Below the pieces are notes generated by a model. It saw nothing but the letters and a program-made list of their open reading frames with translations. It was not told the origin of the DNA and searched no databases. The translations under genes and the position numbers were made by a program. From Heligmosomoides polygyrus polygyrus (Eukaryota > Nematoda > Chromadorea > Rhabditida > Heligmosomidae), in assembly GCA_947396885.1 (NCBI GenBank), contig OX377202.1, forward strand, positions 85,230,408 to 85,294,407: DNA of 64,000 nt, in the 5' to 3' direction. Shown one piece after another: positions 1 to 12,275 of this stretch. Within the stretch, counting starts at the first letter, position 1; each line of letters starts with the position of its first letter.

Positions 1-815
1 GATCGAGAAATTACTCGTCCAAGGATCATTTCAAGCTACAGGAGTCTCAAAAATTAATGAGAGAATGAAACGAATAGGGAGTAAGGCATGGAAACAGCAG
101 AAAGGCTGGATGGAAGGCAATCGAGGCCGCGATAACTCGGAGCAGAAGACCCCAGAGGCGCTTCAGATCGCAGCTGGAGTCCACCACAGATCAACCGGAA
201 GGAGAAGAGTCCAGCGGTAGCCCAAGAACTGGCACCCTTCGTCGAGTTCTGTGGGTTTTGATCCGTTTCTTCTGACTCCTCTCCCCTCCCCACAAATGTA
301 TCCATTGGATCCGAGTGAGTCATTTTCGGATATCAGACTCCGATATCTCCAGAAATTCGCGGTTCGCAAAAATAGCGTTTTCTGAATCATTCAATTGCTC
401 GAAGATTTTCGATCGGATCCAATGTATGTTGGCGAGGCAGCTGGTCCCGGACAAGTCCCCAGCTTCGGGTGATTGGTGTTCCTCCTCGGCATCCACCTCT
501 ATGGTAAGTTCCTACTTTTTTCCTACTTCTCTGTAACTATCAGGTCAGATTTTGTCTCTATATCTCCTTAGAAAAATCTTCCTGCAGGGTCAAATGGAAT
601 CGTGGTGGCGTGTTAGGGGGAGGCAGCGGCTGTCGCGTGAACCCAATTCCAAATTTCTGGTTCGGATTGCCCACCAAACCTCAGGAGTACCTAAATTTGG
701 GCCAGACCTGTCCCAGAAGGACAAGGCATTAAGTTTATGATTTTTTATTTATTTTTATTTATTTGTCTTTCTTATTTATTTTCGCCAACGACTTGAAGAG
801 AAACAATTTCAAGGA
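1..815. other. No gene recognised
   Basis: Both strands have only short open frames without a family I recognise. A plus-strand frame through about 160-536 is open for a while and is followed by a possible donor (GGTAAG near 504), but no matching acceptor/exon chain or known domain could be found, so no gene is called. The stretch after 740 is AT-rich and repeat-like. Confidence 0.4.
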
Positions 816-899
816 GACGGATTCCGTTCTGAAAAAAAATTTTTGTTTATAAAAACAAGGGTTGAAAAACTATTTTAAAAACATTTACTCTTGTTCGTT

Positions 900-1290
900 T
901 GTTTTATTGTTGTATTTCGTTTAAATTTAGCTTTGTTTATCAACATCAAAGAGAAAAAGTCGATCAATTAACCAGTTTTATTTAAAAGTAGGAAAATATT
1001 AATGGGTAAAAGTGGTACAAATTATTTTGAGGAAAAATAACGGTTTCTTTGTTTTAAAGAGTTCAAAGTTGTTCTAAAAAGAAGGAAGGCGGTCAATTTA
1101 TAATGTTCAAAAATAGAGTGCGCCATGCCCTCTTCCATGACATCGCAATTTTTATTCGATTGACAGCACAATTTCTATTCGCATGGACTTTGACACCTAT
1201 TAACGATAAAACAAAAACAACTGTAAAGAGCACACATATCCTCACTTTGATGCTGCATGTAAGTGACATTTGCACTATCAATTAGATAAA
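900..1290. repeat. Degenerate copy of the 0.7-kb foldback repeat (core part)
   Basis: Contains the recurring core in which CGCCATGCCCTCTTCCATGA, a T-rich run and ATTCGATTGACAGCA follow one another; the same order occurs near 4130, 18170, 38680, 40990, 42350 and 63340. It abuts the mariner relic that starts near 1300. Confidence 0.55.
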
Positions 1291-1309
1291 AGTTGGGCGA
1301 ACTTTTTGT

Positions 1310-2021
1310 ACTCATGGCGCGATCACCGTATCATAACGTATTATAACTGTGGATGAAAAATGGGTTCTTTACAATAACAGGAAGCGTGATTTGTCTGGGT
1401 AGATGAGGATGCTCTTCCCACATCCTTTCCTAAACCCGACCTTAGCCTTAAGAAGTTATGCTTACTTTGTGGTGGTGTTGTAAAGCTGCAATTCATTACA
1501 GCTTTTTGTAACCTGGTCAGGCAGTCACAGCAGAGCCTCTCTGGCTGTGATTTAGACCAAGTGTATGAGAAGTTGCAAAAATTGTGGCCGGCTGTGGTGA
1601 ATAGAGGGCCGCTTCTGTTATAGGACTAGAAAGCCATACAGCTCACAAACCACTCGGCGAAAATTGACTCATTTAGGTATCGAGGTTCTCCCTCACCCAC
1701 CATACTCTCCCGACTTTTCCCAACTGACTATACTTTTTTCCATGCTCTTGACTCTCACTTGCGGCAGAAACAGTTCACTAGTTATAAAATAAAATATAAT
1801 ATAATATAAAATAATTCGACCGATGTTGAATGTGCCCCTCTTGATTTCGTTAATTCCTGTGATCTCAAATTTTATTGTAAAGGATTAGATCCACTACCTG
1901 TTCGATGAAAAATGTATAGAATTTGGTGGTTTTAAATTGATTAATGAAGTTGTGTTTAAGCTGAATTATAGCAGTTTGAAATAAGCGGATCGCTTCGGCG
2001 AGTAATTTTGCGACAGCCTAA
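1310..2021 (+). pseudogene. Mariner transposase relic, C-terminal half
   Basis: Frameshifted translation gives the first catalytic-aspartate region of a mariner transposase (TVDEKWVLYNN at about 1354-1386), then WWCCKAAIHYSFL, and near 1695-1780 a decayed version of the block around the third aspartate (TDYTFFHALDSHLRQKQF). Near 1880-1960 a C-terminal end (IEFGGF) is still readable. The element ends in GCGACAGCCTAA at 2021 followed by TA, which fits a mariner inverted terminus of the Hsmar1/irritans type. The N-terminal DNA-binding half and the left terminus are missing; there are several stops and frameshifts. No activity is possible. Confidence 0.75.
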
Positions 2022-2427
2022 TACTTTGACGTGTACAATGAGTGCCTTCAGTTGCATTTATTTGTTTTTAACTGAGTTCGTTGGTTTTTTCTAGCACTGT
2101 ATTTTCACGTCTGGCCTCGGTCCATGTCACGAATAAATAAATCAATAAATAAATCTGGGATTCTTGGCGCCTCGCGGGCAGCCTTTCAGTTTACTCAATC
2201 CATGATTTAATTTACTCGATGCTTGAATTAGAATTAGTGCAACTTGTTTTAAAATCAACTTGAGGATATTCTACTAGTTGTTATCCCGTTTGATCTCACG
2301 CTCAGTCCTCAAAAATCCCAACAGAACAGCTAAGCAATTCCCAGAGAAGCAGGTCCAGCTACTGCTTCCATTCCTGGCCGCTAAAGTGAAGCCGCCTCCC
2401 GTTCAGAAATATACTTATTGTCAAGTG

Positions 2428-2483
2428 CAGTAGCAGTTTGAAGTAAGCGGTCCGTTTCGGCGATCAATTTTGCGACAGCCTAA
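2428..2483. repeat. Solo mariner-type terminus
   Basis: About 55 bp nearly identical to the right end of the mariner relic at 1968-2021 (CAGTTTGAAGTAAGCGG ... TTTTGCGACAGCCTAA). It is probably the end of a second, otherwise lost copy. Confidence 0.5.
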
Positions 2484-3356
2484 GACTTGTACAGAACACT
2501 GTCCTTGTTCATGAAATAATCACAATGGTAGCCGGAGTCAAGATCATGTAGCAGGAAACAGAACCTAGTCTTGGAAGAAATAAGGGTTAATAAAGAGAGA
2601 AGAATGAAAAGTGAGCGACGAATAGCTATAGCCTTTTCATCGGCGAGATCTGACACAAGAAAACGCTGACAGAAAGGCGACGATGAAAGCCTAGGAAAAG
2701 AGATGAATCGATATTTGTCAAAGAAACAGAGATTTTTCGCAGACTTCGCTCGCTTCAGCGATTTGTCCATGATGACTTCAGAAATGCTAGCCGAATATTG
2801 AGGTGACAAGCTTAAATTATAATTCTCATATTCCTTTAAAATAGTTCGTTCTGCCGCCGATATTCAGACGGACATCTCAGAAGAACAACGTCCATACGTC
2901 CATAAAAGGCCATAAATTGCAAAGGAAGCAGGAGTGAACTATATTGTTTAGATAGAAAGCTGTTAACGGGTCGCCGTTATCCGGGAAAAGAAGTGACTGC
3001 TTAAGCCGCCATGAGCGGAAGCTGTCCGTAATCACTCGAAAATGTGCATTGCTTCGACGGCTAGGCAGACGGATCGTGGAGAGTTTGCGGATGGGATGCA
3101 TTCCAGGCGCTATCTGTTCAGACACGGTGCCTTTCCGTGGCTAGGGGTGGTACCTAGATCGTCGGTCGTCCTGGAGCCGGTCAACGACTACCGGCCGCCG
3201 CCGCTGCTGCTGCTACTGTTGCTTGCTTGGGTGGGGTGAGACGAGGCGAGACGAAACGGAATCGGAAGACAGGCGAGACGGCTGACCAGCTCTTCGCGAT
3301 GGCTATTTGACGAGAGTGAAAATAGGATCTGAAGCTGAATCGCCGCAGAAATCCAC

Positions 3357-3408
3357 GCTATCAATTAATCGCCAATGTAGGTGCTATCAATTAATCGCCA
3401 ATGTAGGT
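3357..3408. repeat. 26-bp tandem duplication
   Basis: The unit GCTATCAATTAATCGCCAAT plus GTAGGT occurs twice in direct contact (3357-3382 and 3383-3408). The surrounding 2484-3660 shows no gene that I can support. Confidence 0.8.
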
Positions 3409-3663
3409 GGGGGGTAGGTGGTGACGTGCCAGCGAATCAGTACGAAACTGAGCACCTACCAAACACTCGCAAGCCAATCAGAGCGCTGACCGCACATCCA
3501 TCTCTGAATGACACGCCAATTTGGTGCGATCTGATTGACTGACGCGCAGCATCTACTGCCCATCTTCGCGAGATGTACCCCGACAAAATATAGTGAATAA
3601 ATTTTGAATGTGTTTCACCTACACCATGTCATGGGGTAACCAACCGATGGATAAAGCAGTCTT

Positions 3664-4300
3664 TACCATCTTCACGTTGAATTCGACAGTTTTCAAATCA
3701 AATTGAACATTGTATTCAATCGTATATTGTTGCCTGATTTTCTTCCTTCTTTTGCTTGCATAGCTTACCTATGTTTGTTTTTTGTTGTCCCCACATGTGG
3801 TGCGCGCCCTTGAGACGTAGTTAATCAAATAAGTAAATAAATAAATAAATAAATAAATTGGACACTCTTCTAAGCTAGCCTAAGGCTTTAAAAACAAAGC
3901 GAACTTTTCCAAATCAAAATGAGCTTTTTCTACATTAAACTGGAGACTCTCCAGAAAGGATAGAATAATTTTTTGTTCAAGGAAAATCTTTTGAACTTTC
4001 TTTGAAATTTTTTAGTTCACCTGTTCAATAAGTGTAATAATTTTGTGCAATTCATATTTTTCGAGAAAAACAATAAATTAAAATTTGTCTCAAAGCACAG
4101 CAAAGAAGCAAGCATATAACGCATTAAAAGATCAGGTCGCGCCATGCACTCGAAAAGCTCGTAGCTATTTTTATTTGATTGAAGCTGTAAATGTAATAAA
4201 TACAGCTTACATGAGACATCTAAATGTACCGTTGATAGATGTGAAACTCGATGCAAACAGATATTTTACTATCAATCGAATGATAATCGTGACGTCTTGC
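3664..4300. repeat. 0.7-kb foldback repeat, interrupted copy
   Basis: Starts with the family terminus (ACCATCTTCACGTTGAATTC), then about 140 bp of foreign sequence ending in an (AAAT)n run at 3829-3858, then the family resumes (GGACACTCTTCTAAGCTAGC). Core similarity continues to about 4300. No coding capacity. Confidence 0.6.
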
Positions 4301-5325
4301 TTGGACGGAGGCATGGATCAATCTCTTCATTTAGTACTAGAAACTATGAAAACGTTATTTCTTCTCTGGCTGCCTTAATATGTTAAAAATGGTCGTGAGC
4401 AAGCCTTGAGACATTAGATAGATAGCCTTATTTAGCATATTCTCAAGGCGCTAGAGGTTCCTATAAGGCAGTTTACAGTTCTATGAAAAATTGGCTGTTT
4501 TTTAAGCTACTAGCGACCAAAAGCGAGCTATTAGGGCGTTATGATAGATGGTGAAGACCACTGTCACCGGCGCGTAGGTGGCGGCATAGCGTTGGTTAAA
4601 TACTGTAGCGCATGTTGAAGCTGGTTTGGGAGCCCGAAAAGCCTTCTCGGTCTCCGCATATCCCATACTCTGCATGAACACTGCTACCGTTTCCGCTGCG
4701 CTCCATCTTCGACACAGCGTTCAGAGACCACTGGCGTCATTGTCTACGGCTACTTCCGAGCAGCTATTTTTAGCCCACAACCCGTTGTCTTGCTATGAGT
4801 CCAAGTGCGAAAAGCGGGAAAATGTTAGGCGCCCGGGGGATGAGCTATGCCTTCGGGTGAATAGGGAGATCTTGACGGCTGCGAAAGCAAATTCACATGC
4901 TTCGTTATTTCTTGTCTACATATCGAGCTGGCAACGATTGTCTCGCACTCCATTATGCGACATGGAAAACAGATTTGTGTCTACAATGAACCTTAAGTCG
5001 CGTAACGTAGTAGGGCTAGTGCTGTAATGTGCTGGGGCATGAGGTCGCTATGTACGGTTTAGAGATGCATCGAGGCCACACGCTTACTCGACAACAACCC
5101 ACTGGGTGCAAGATGTTACCTTCTTAGGCCTAAGGGTATGTTTATACTTCGATGCCGAACGACGAGACACCACGTATTGTGGCCACATTGATCGAGCGAA
5201 GCGATGCTTCACCACTGCTGCCGCTGCCGCCGCTGCCGACTGTGCATGCGGCTTATTGCTGCTCCAGTTGTCCTCTGCAGTGGATTCGGAAATGTGTGCG
5301 CAATTACGTACACAATGGTTCGTAA
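4301..5325. other. No gene recognised
   Basis: An open frame of 133 codons (4626-5027, plus) has no recognisable domain and no supporting splice structure. From about 5130 the sequence becomes MITE-like (GTTTATACTTCGATGCCG). Confidence 0.35.
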
Positions 5326-5460
5326 ACCCTAGTTTATACTTGCGCCGCCGGGCGACGCGGCATGATGGTCGGGATAAATATCGACCGGGCGACGCGAAAA
5401 ATCGATACTTATGGCGATCGTGGTGCCGCGCCACGTGGCGGCGCAAGTGTAAACTAGGGC
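5326..5460. mobile_element. Harbinger/Tourist-like MITE, 135 bp
   Basis: Terminal inverted repeats ACCCTAGTTTATACTTGCGC and, read from the other end, GCCCTAGTTTACACTTGCGC; flanked on both sides by TAA (5323-5325 and 5461-5463). A 3-bp TWA target duplication is the hallmark of PIF/Harbinger insertions. GC-rich arms around an AT-richer centre (ATCGATACTTATGG). Non-coding. Confidence 0.8.
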
Positions 5461-8031
5461 TAACCGGAGGGCAGTCGTTCGGTACACCCTGCTGCCCGCC
5501 GCCCTCTTCCCGCCCTGCTCGCCTCGCCCTATTTGGACAAGTTTGCTGCGCGCGAGACCGTCGTTAATTGGCGTGACGTCGTCCAAAAACCTAGCAGCTA
5601 GTAGGAGACGATTGGTAAACGCATCTCGGGGAACTCTGAGGCCTTTTTCCAGTCGGTTCGGCTATGGAGTCAGTTGAAGAAAGGAGAACGTCGCTCTTCT
5701 CTCTAGATTCTTTCAATTTTCGTCACAATTCTTTAAATTTCCTCCCCAAATGCGATGCCTCCATGTGAACGCAGGGACCCGGATATCTTGTCCTCGGCGT
5801 GACCTTCGCCCCGCCTCTTTCTGAGGGCGGTGTATCCAACGACTCTCCGCCGGGCTAACCGAGTGACCGCGTCGCCGGTTGTTCAAAGTGCTCATCGCCG
5901 TCCAAAGCAGCGCGACGCGATGGGACGCATCGCTCCGTTTGAATCGCGTCGCCCGGCGATGGAAGTATAAATGGACGGACTTGAGCCGGCCTGAGGCCTA
6001 TGATATACTCCCGCGACGGGCTCGGCCACGGAGCGAGCAACTGTCGCTGACGCAGGCGAGATCACGGTATTTCCACCCCTGACCACGCCCTCGCTGCAGT
6101 GGTGGACGGCGCTTCGAGTGTCGCGTGAACAGTTGTCGCGCCGTCGCTCCGGACGTGTCGCAGAGGGGCCCGCGCAACGGCCGTCGCTGACCGTCGCTCG
6201 TCACCGTGTGCAGTGTGGAGCGACGAGCGACTGTCGCAGAGGGGGGGGGGGGAGCGCTCGTCGTGCACTATTTTTTGCAGTTATTTCGCGACGCGCCGCG
6301 AGCCGTCGCCGTCGCAGTGCAACCCCGCATCGCGCGCCGTCGCGTCGCTGTGCAGTCCCGCGTCGCTGCAGCGGACGGGAGTATACCATAGGCCTAAGTA
6401 TAGGAACATCGATTTGGCGGGAATCGATGCCGCCATGCTTAATCACGGCTGCCGGTGCCGCCGCTGCCGAGTGTGTATGCGGCTTATGGGATACTCCCGC
6501 CCACCGCAGCGACGCGGGGTTGCACTGCGAGGCAGAATAGTTCACGAAGTTCTGCAGACGGAGACTTTTGCAGAATTTTAGCGAATCGGCTGATTCTGTG
6601 CATTTTTTCTTGAATTCCTTGTTTCCTCGACCGTTTCGTTCGTGATTTTACGTTTTTTTCCCGTTTTATCGCCTTCTGATCCGTACGTCGTTGTAGGATT
6701 GTTGTTTTCAACGGTATTTCGTCGATGTCGTGTTTTGCTAGGGAGTTTCCGCCATGCCTGTGCTCACTCAAGCATCTATTTCGTTTCTGATTCCAACCAC
6801 AGGCACGGAAACCGACGTTTCTGTGCTCGACATGACACGAGAGGGTTCTCGTGACGTGTCCAGCACGGAATCGTCCCAGTTCAGGCCCAATTTCTCTAAA
6901 GCGGTGTTTTGCTAGGGGGTGCGGCGTTCAGTTGGCACACTTCTGTGCCGGACATGTCAACAGAACCTCCCTGTGACTTGTGCGGCACAGAAATGTAGGT
7001 TTCGGTGCTGGCGAGGAAGTTCTCATGAGAAAAAATGCGAGAATCGGTACAAATGTGGGAAAAACGATCTACAAAAATATCTCCTCAAGAAAATTAGCCG
7101 CTCAGTTGGCACATTTCTGTGCAGGACTTGCCAATAGAACCTCCCTTTGACTTGTCCGGCACATAAATGTAGATTTCGGTACCGGTGAGGAAGTTCAGAG
7201 GCGAAAAAAATGCGAGGATTGGCACAAAAGTGGGGAAAAATGGCCTAGAAAAATATCTCCTCAAAAAACTATCCGTTCAATTCGTCGAAAAATCCCAAAA
7301 TGAGTCTAGCCACGACGAAAACCCTACGAGGAAAATAACAGAGACATCACATGAACACCCAACATCACCAGACGTGTGTTGAAATTGCTGTGCTATGGTC
7401 ACGAACCAAGGAAGTGTCGAAATAAGTGAGCGGAAGTGCATAGAATAGGGCACGACAAGCGCTCCCCCCTCCGCGACCATCGCTGCCCATCGCTCGTCGC
7501 GGTGCACTGCACTGATGTGCCGCCTACGCGGCAGATGCGGCAGACGCTGTGCCGCCTACGTGGCAGACGCGGTGACAGCGGAAGTAATCATTCAAGGCAT
7601 TGTTGCCGCACTGCCGCGTTGGTGATTGAGCGAGCGGGAGGAGTGCCGTGTGAACTTTAGCGCGCGGCAGTGGAAGCCGCGTACGCGGCTGTTCTGGCCT
7701 CTGCCGTGTACGCGGCTGCCGCAAAAGTGTGCAGAAGGCTTAACACCCCTCTGCGACGCATCGCGGAAGCGATGGCGCGTCAACTGACAACCGCCCCCCA
7801 CTGCGCTGTCCGCCACTGCAGCAAAGGCGCGCCGTTGACATTTGCCCCGCGCCCGTGCCGGAGCGACACGAGAGTATACACGGGTGGCTAAGGTCATGGT
7901 CCCCGATTTCGCTCAACCCCCCCCCCCCCTGTGCAATACGAAAACTGATGTTAGATCCGTGATCAGCATCCCAAATAACCTCCCTAGGCGAAGTTTGGGC
8001 GAAATCGGTGATTATGACCTCGACAGCCTTA
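5461..8031. repeat. GC-rich island of overlapping foldback fragments
   Basis: Dense in CGCCGC/GCGGCG palindromes, GTCGC runs and terminus-like pieces (for example GAGTATACCATAGGCCTAAG at about 6379, GGGATACTCCCGCCC at about 6486, and an imperfect pair around 7640-7745). Also holds a direct near-duplication around 6918-7080 and 7100-7270 (CAGTTGGCACACTTCTGTGC / CAGTTGGCACATTTCTGTGC). Long frames here exist on several strands at once because GC-rich DNA has few stops; none resembles a protein. Confidence 0.55.
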
Positions 8032-8883
8032 GGCGCCTTTTATACTCCCGCCGCTGCGCGATCGTAGTTAGAAAGGGAGCGTCAGCCCTTTCAGCGGAAT
8101 GCATCTAGCTAATGTTAGTGGTGGAAATCCTGTGAGGAACGACGAATCCTCTCTTAAAGCTGGGGTCGAAGTCGTCTGCTCAACCTACGGTTGAAATTGG
8201 TGTGGTATTGATTCGAGTCCCCTGCAATGCAAATGGCACTAAACGACTCTTTATTTTGCAAATGTGCAGATTCAAAAGTAAAATTGCTGGAAGGTACTCA
8301 GAAGAGAATCGCTCAGAATTCTCTCGTGTATTGTAATTCCGTGGTCATTGTTCACTGAACATATCTTTAGCGTAGTAGGTAAAACTTCGTGAATGTCTAC
8401 AGATCTCCATCCCCTTCCTATGTTACGAAAGGTACGGGTGACTATGGCAACGGTCACCGAAAACGGATCAGATTCGTGGCCAGCACCCTAAATAGCCCCC
8501 CCCCCCCTGGAGAAGTTTCGTCAAAAAACCTTTTCGACTTCTCATCGACCTCTGGAGTCCTGAAAGTGCAATAGTGCCATAATTTTGCTACACCTTTGTT
8601 TTGTTAGTTGAGGAGCAAAAACAAGGAGTACACAGCAAAATGATTCATCTCGGTGGTGAATCTCTCACTCCACACCGAGTCTGCCGCGGCTGATCGCGCC
8701 GCGCCGCGTCCTTCCCTCCAGCGGCGCGATTCGCCGAATACCGTAACCCAAAATTCCGTCAAGTGTGGTGTTTTGAGGCGGCGGAGTATGAATGCGATGC
8801 GGCGCCGCCGGGCGGCGCGAAAAATCGATAGCTATGTCAACCATCACGCCGCGCCGCGCGGCGGCGCGAGTATAAAAGGCGCA
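8032..8883. mobile_element. Large Harbinger-like non-autonomous element, 852 bp
   Basis: Termini GGCGCCTTTTATACTCCC and, inverted, TGCGCCTTTTATACTCGC; flanked by TTA at 8029-8031 and TTA at 8884-8886. The interior is closely related to 31184-32189 (same order of GGAATGCATCTAGCTAATGT, the poly-C tract, and AGCGGCGCGATTCGCCGAAT). No transposase is encoded, so it must have been moved in trans. Confidence 0.8.
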
Positions 8884-8886
8884 TTA

Positions 8887-9215
8887 AGGCCCATGCACAC
8901 TTCTGCGACACCGCGGCGCGACAAGTGGGGCGACGGCTACCTCCGCGAAATCCGGCGGTCGCGGCGCGTTCGAGTTAGAGCATCGTTATAGGCAACGGGA
9001 CCGACGTCCCCGTGCATGTCGCGTCGCCAGGAATGTTGTGAACCATTCCAGCTTGCGGCACTCAGCGCGGCATCGCCGGCGATAGCCGCCGCGACAGCCG
9101 CAAGAGTGTGCATGCCCCCTCCCTGCGGCACGTGTCGCAGTGTCGCGCCGCGGCCGTCGCCGCCCTATGCTTTATCATGGTCGCGCCGCGCTGTCGCAGA
9201 AGTGTGCATGGGCCT
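8887..9215. mobile_element. Harbinger-like MITE, 329 bp
   Basis: Termini AGGCCCATGCACACTTCTGC in inverted orientation at both ends; TTA at 8884-8886 and 9216-9218. The left TTA is the same one that closes the neighbouring 852-bp element, so one element inserted exactly at the edge of the other. Confidence 0.8.
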
Positions 9216-9297
9216 TTAGTCGCCCGGGCCGCGCGAAAAAAAATCGATAGCTATGTTAGCCATCACGCCGCGCCGCGCAAATATAAACTAAGGCTAA

Positions 9298-9439
9298 AGG
9301 CCTTCGCACACTTTCGCCGCCACGCGGCAGCCCTATCTTTAAGCATGGGGCAGAGATGCAGAATCGCCTCGCGAGGCAAATCGATATGTATGGCAATCGT
9401 GGTGCCGCGCCGCGTGGCGGCGAAAGTGTGCGAAGGCCT
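9298..9439. mobile_element. Harbinger-like MITE, 142 bp
   Basis: Termini AGGCCTTCGCACACTTTCGC inverted at both ends with TAA on each side (9295-9297, 9440-9442). Another related imperfect foldback follows immediately (about 9443-9588, termini GGCAGGATTTAT and ATAAATCCCTGAACTGCC). Confidence 0.8.
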
Positions 9440-9589
9440 TAAGGCAGGATTTATCAATACATCAGTCGCTAGACGGTACGGCGTTGCAAAACGTAATACT
9501 TTCGAATAGGCGGTATTCAGGGATCGATATTGGAGGTTTCCATAGCGCTGTGTTGCCGAGTGACTGAAATATAAATCCCTGAACTGCCC

Positions 9590-10494
9590 ATATTGATAAA
9601 GTAACCATAATAAACAAGGTGAAAGTTGGCTCTAAACACGATTTTAGATTAACAAATGTGATGGCGTCCAGGTAAAGCTCAAAGGAGATTTAACAAGAAA
9701 TGACGAACAATAAATAAGAGATGCCCGAATCAACATCTGAGACTACATAAACGGTATGGAATCCCGCTCATTAGCTTGAAAATCGATCCGCCACTAGTGG
9801 CAACACTGACCGCCACAAAGAGCTGCCGCTTCTCATTGCCTTCACCCGCATTTCGACTTTTGAGGCAAAAACCTCGGATGGGCACCAGCCGGACTTGCTG
9901 CAGAGACAAGCACAAGGATCAAGATGGGCAAGTTCCGGAAAATTAGCAAGACGACCGGTTTTTAGTGCAACGTCATAATAGCAGTAAAAAGTTTTGGATC
10001 TTATATTGCTAAAGAAACAATGCTTCCAGAAGCGAAGCTTAAAAATGATCAGACCAGCTTTACATAAATATAACTGCCATGTAGGAGTCGAAAAAACTAA
10101 AAAAAGAAAAGGATCTGGCTCTTTACATACAGCAAGTTAAGAGAAATTTTGCATAGCGTATCTACCGAATCTGACCCGAAAATTTTCCTTTAAAAATTTG
10201 TACCTAGAAATTCAACACACACGCTCCCTTCGCTGTTGTCGTCTGTTATACTTCCCGTTGGCGACTCCAGCGGCGACAGTCCAGCGTTGGAGCGTGCAAA
10301 ACACTGAAGTTCAAGGTGAACAGTTCAAAACATGCACACATCTCCATTTTCTTCTAGTCCATTATCCGGAAGGTAGCTTTAAACAGTTTTAGCTTAACAG
10401 AAAGAGTGGTATCGAATAAGATGGCGAGCACGCATACTTCCTTTTAGACAAAACAAAGGAATTACACAGCGATGCCAACAACACTAAACCATAA
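9590..10494. other. No gene recognised
   Basis: AT-rich sequence without a frame or splice chain that I can support. Confidence 0.4.
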
Positions 10495-10803
10495 GGGCCT
10501 GTTCATACTTCGTGACAAGAGTGACTTGTCGCGCTTGCAAAACATGCATATCGATTAATACCCGCCGGCGCTGTCGCTCCAGTCGCTCTTGTCGCCCTTG
10601 TCGCTGCGCTCTCGTCGCACCGTCGCACGTGCAAAACATGCGAATCGATTTAAATAGAGCGCGCGCAGCCGAAAAGTGTTCATACTCGAGCGACGTCGTT
10701 GTCGCTCTAGCTGCCCTTGTCGCTGCTGTCGCACGTTCATATTTCCGCGCTACGCTACGCACGCCGCGCTCCCGTCACTGATGTCGCGAAGTATGAACAG
10801 GCC
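10495..10803. mobile_element. Harbinger-like MITE, 309 bp
   Basis: Termini GGGCCTGTTCATACTTCGTG and GGCCTGTTCATACTTCGCGA (right end inverted); TAA at 10492-10494 and 10804-10806. Interior has repeated TGTCGC / GCGACA blocks in opposite orientations. Confidence 0.82.
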
Positions 10804-11239
10804 TAACACAGAACTCGAGGCACTATCCGACACCGTTGATTTTGGGATTCATACACGATTTCTTCCAACACTCTGACGTGATTACAGCCAAAACTAATAG
10901 AAGGTTATACAGCATGTAAGATCCTTACTTGAGTACGGAACAACTGTTTACAACCCCACAGACTATTTTGACTCCACAAGATCAAAGCAGTCCTTCTCAG
11001 TAGAGCAAAGTCTTCCTCAGGATGTAAGGTTTTGACTGATCCCTTGGAGTAGTCTCAGAAATAAACCCCTCAATTTGAACTTGCTATCAATTAGAAGAAA
11101 TGTCAAGGACATAATAATTGTGCATAAAATCCTACTATATATAAAGGAGCAAGCATGTGTGTGTGTGTCACTGTGTGTGTCACACCGTCACACTGTCCGT
11201 CCGTCCCACTTTGAGTTGGGGCGCGGCAGCCGAACACGT

Positions 11240-12275
11240 CGACAACCGTGCCTGGCGATGCACAGAAGTGCCGAACACGTCGGCAACCGTGCATGGCGAG
11301 CCGTAGACGTGCCAAACACGTCGGCAACCGTGCATGGCGAGCCGTAGACGTGCCGAGCACGTCGGCAACCGTGCATGGCGAGCCTTAGACGTGCCAAACA
11401 CGTCGGCAACCCTGCATGGCGAGCCGTAGACGTACCGAGCACGTCGGCAACCGTGCATGGCGAGCCGGAGAGGTACCGAACACGTCGGCAACCGTGCATG
11501 GCGAGCCGTAGACGTGCCAAACACGTCGGCAACCCTGCATGGCGAGCCGTAGACGTGCCGAGCACGTCGACAACCGTGCATGGCGAGTCTTAGACGTGCC
11601 AAACACGTCGGCAACCCTGCATGGCGAGCCGTAGACGTACCGAGCACGTCGGCAACCGTGCATGGCGAGCCGTAGACGTGCCGAACACGTCGGCAACCCT
11701 GCATGGCGAGCCGTAGACGTGCCAAACTGCCAAACACGTCGGCAACCGTGCATGGCGAGCCGGAGACGTGCCGAACACGTCGGCAACCGTGCATGGCGAG
11801 CCGGAGACGTGCCAAACACGTCGGCAACCATGCATGGCGAGCCGTAGACGTGCCAAACACGTCGGCAACCATGCATGGCGAGCCGTAGACGTGCCGAACA
11901 CGTCGGCAACCGTGCATGGCGAGCCGTAGACGTGCCAAACACGTCGGCAACCGTGCATGGCGAGCCGTAGACGTGCCGAACACGTCGGCAACCATGCATG
12001 GCGAGCCGTAGACGTGCCGAACACGTCGGCAACCGTGCATGGCGAGCCGGAGACGTGCCGAACACGTCGGCAACCGTGCATGGCGAGCCGTAGACGTGCC
12101 GAACACGTCGGCAACCGTGCATGGCGAGCCGTAGACGTGCCAAACACGTCGGCAACCGTGCATGGCGAGCCGTAGACGTGCCGAACACGTCGGCAACCGT
12201 GCATGGCGAGCCGTAGACGTGCCAAACACGTCGGCAGCCCTGCATGGCGAGCCGTAGACGTGCCGAGCACGTCGG
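11240..12275. repeat. 41-bp minisatellite, about 25 copies
   Basis: Unit of 41 bp (CGGCAACCGTGCATGGCGAG followed by CCGTAGACGTGCCAAACACG and T) repeated head to tail; variants differ at a few positions (CCAAACACG/CCGAACACG/CCGAGCACG, CCGTAGACG/CCGGAGACG). One unit near 11723 carries an 8-bp internal duplication. Since 41 is not a multiple of 3 and the unit lacks stops in several frames, long repetitive open frames (up to 400 codons, minus) arise that are not genes. Confidence 0.95.

Noticed and set aside
4626..5027. Plus-strand 133-codon frame
   Set aside because: No recognisable domain, no splice partners; composition not clearly coding. Left unannotated.
5106..6581. Several open frames of 85-153 codons on both strands
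   Set aside because: They overlap each other in GC-rich palindromic MITE sequence, contain runs from CGC/GCC repeats, and match no family.
11240..12275. Possible CRISPR array
   Set aside because: Units are contiguous 41-bp repeats without unique spacers, in a eukaryotic sequence with no cas genes.
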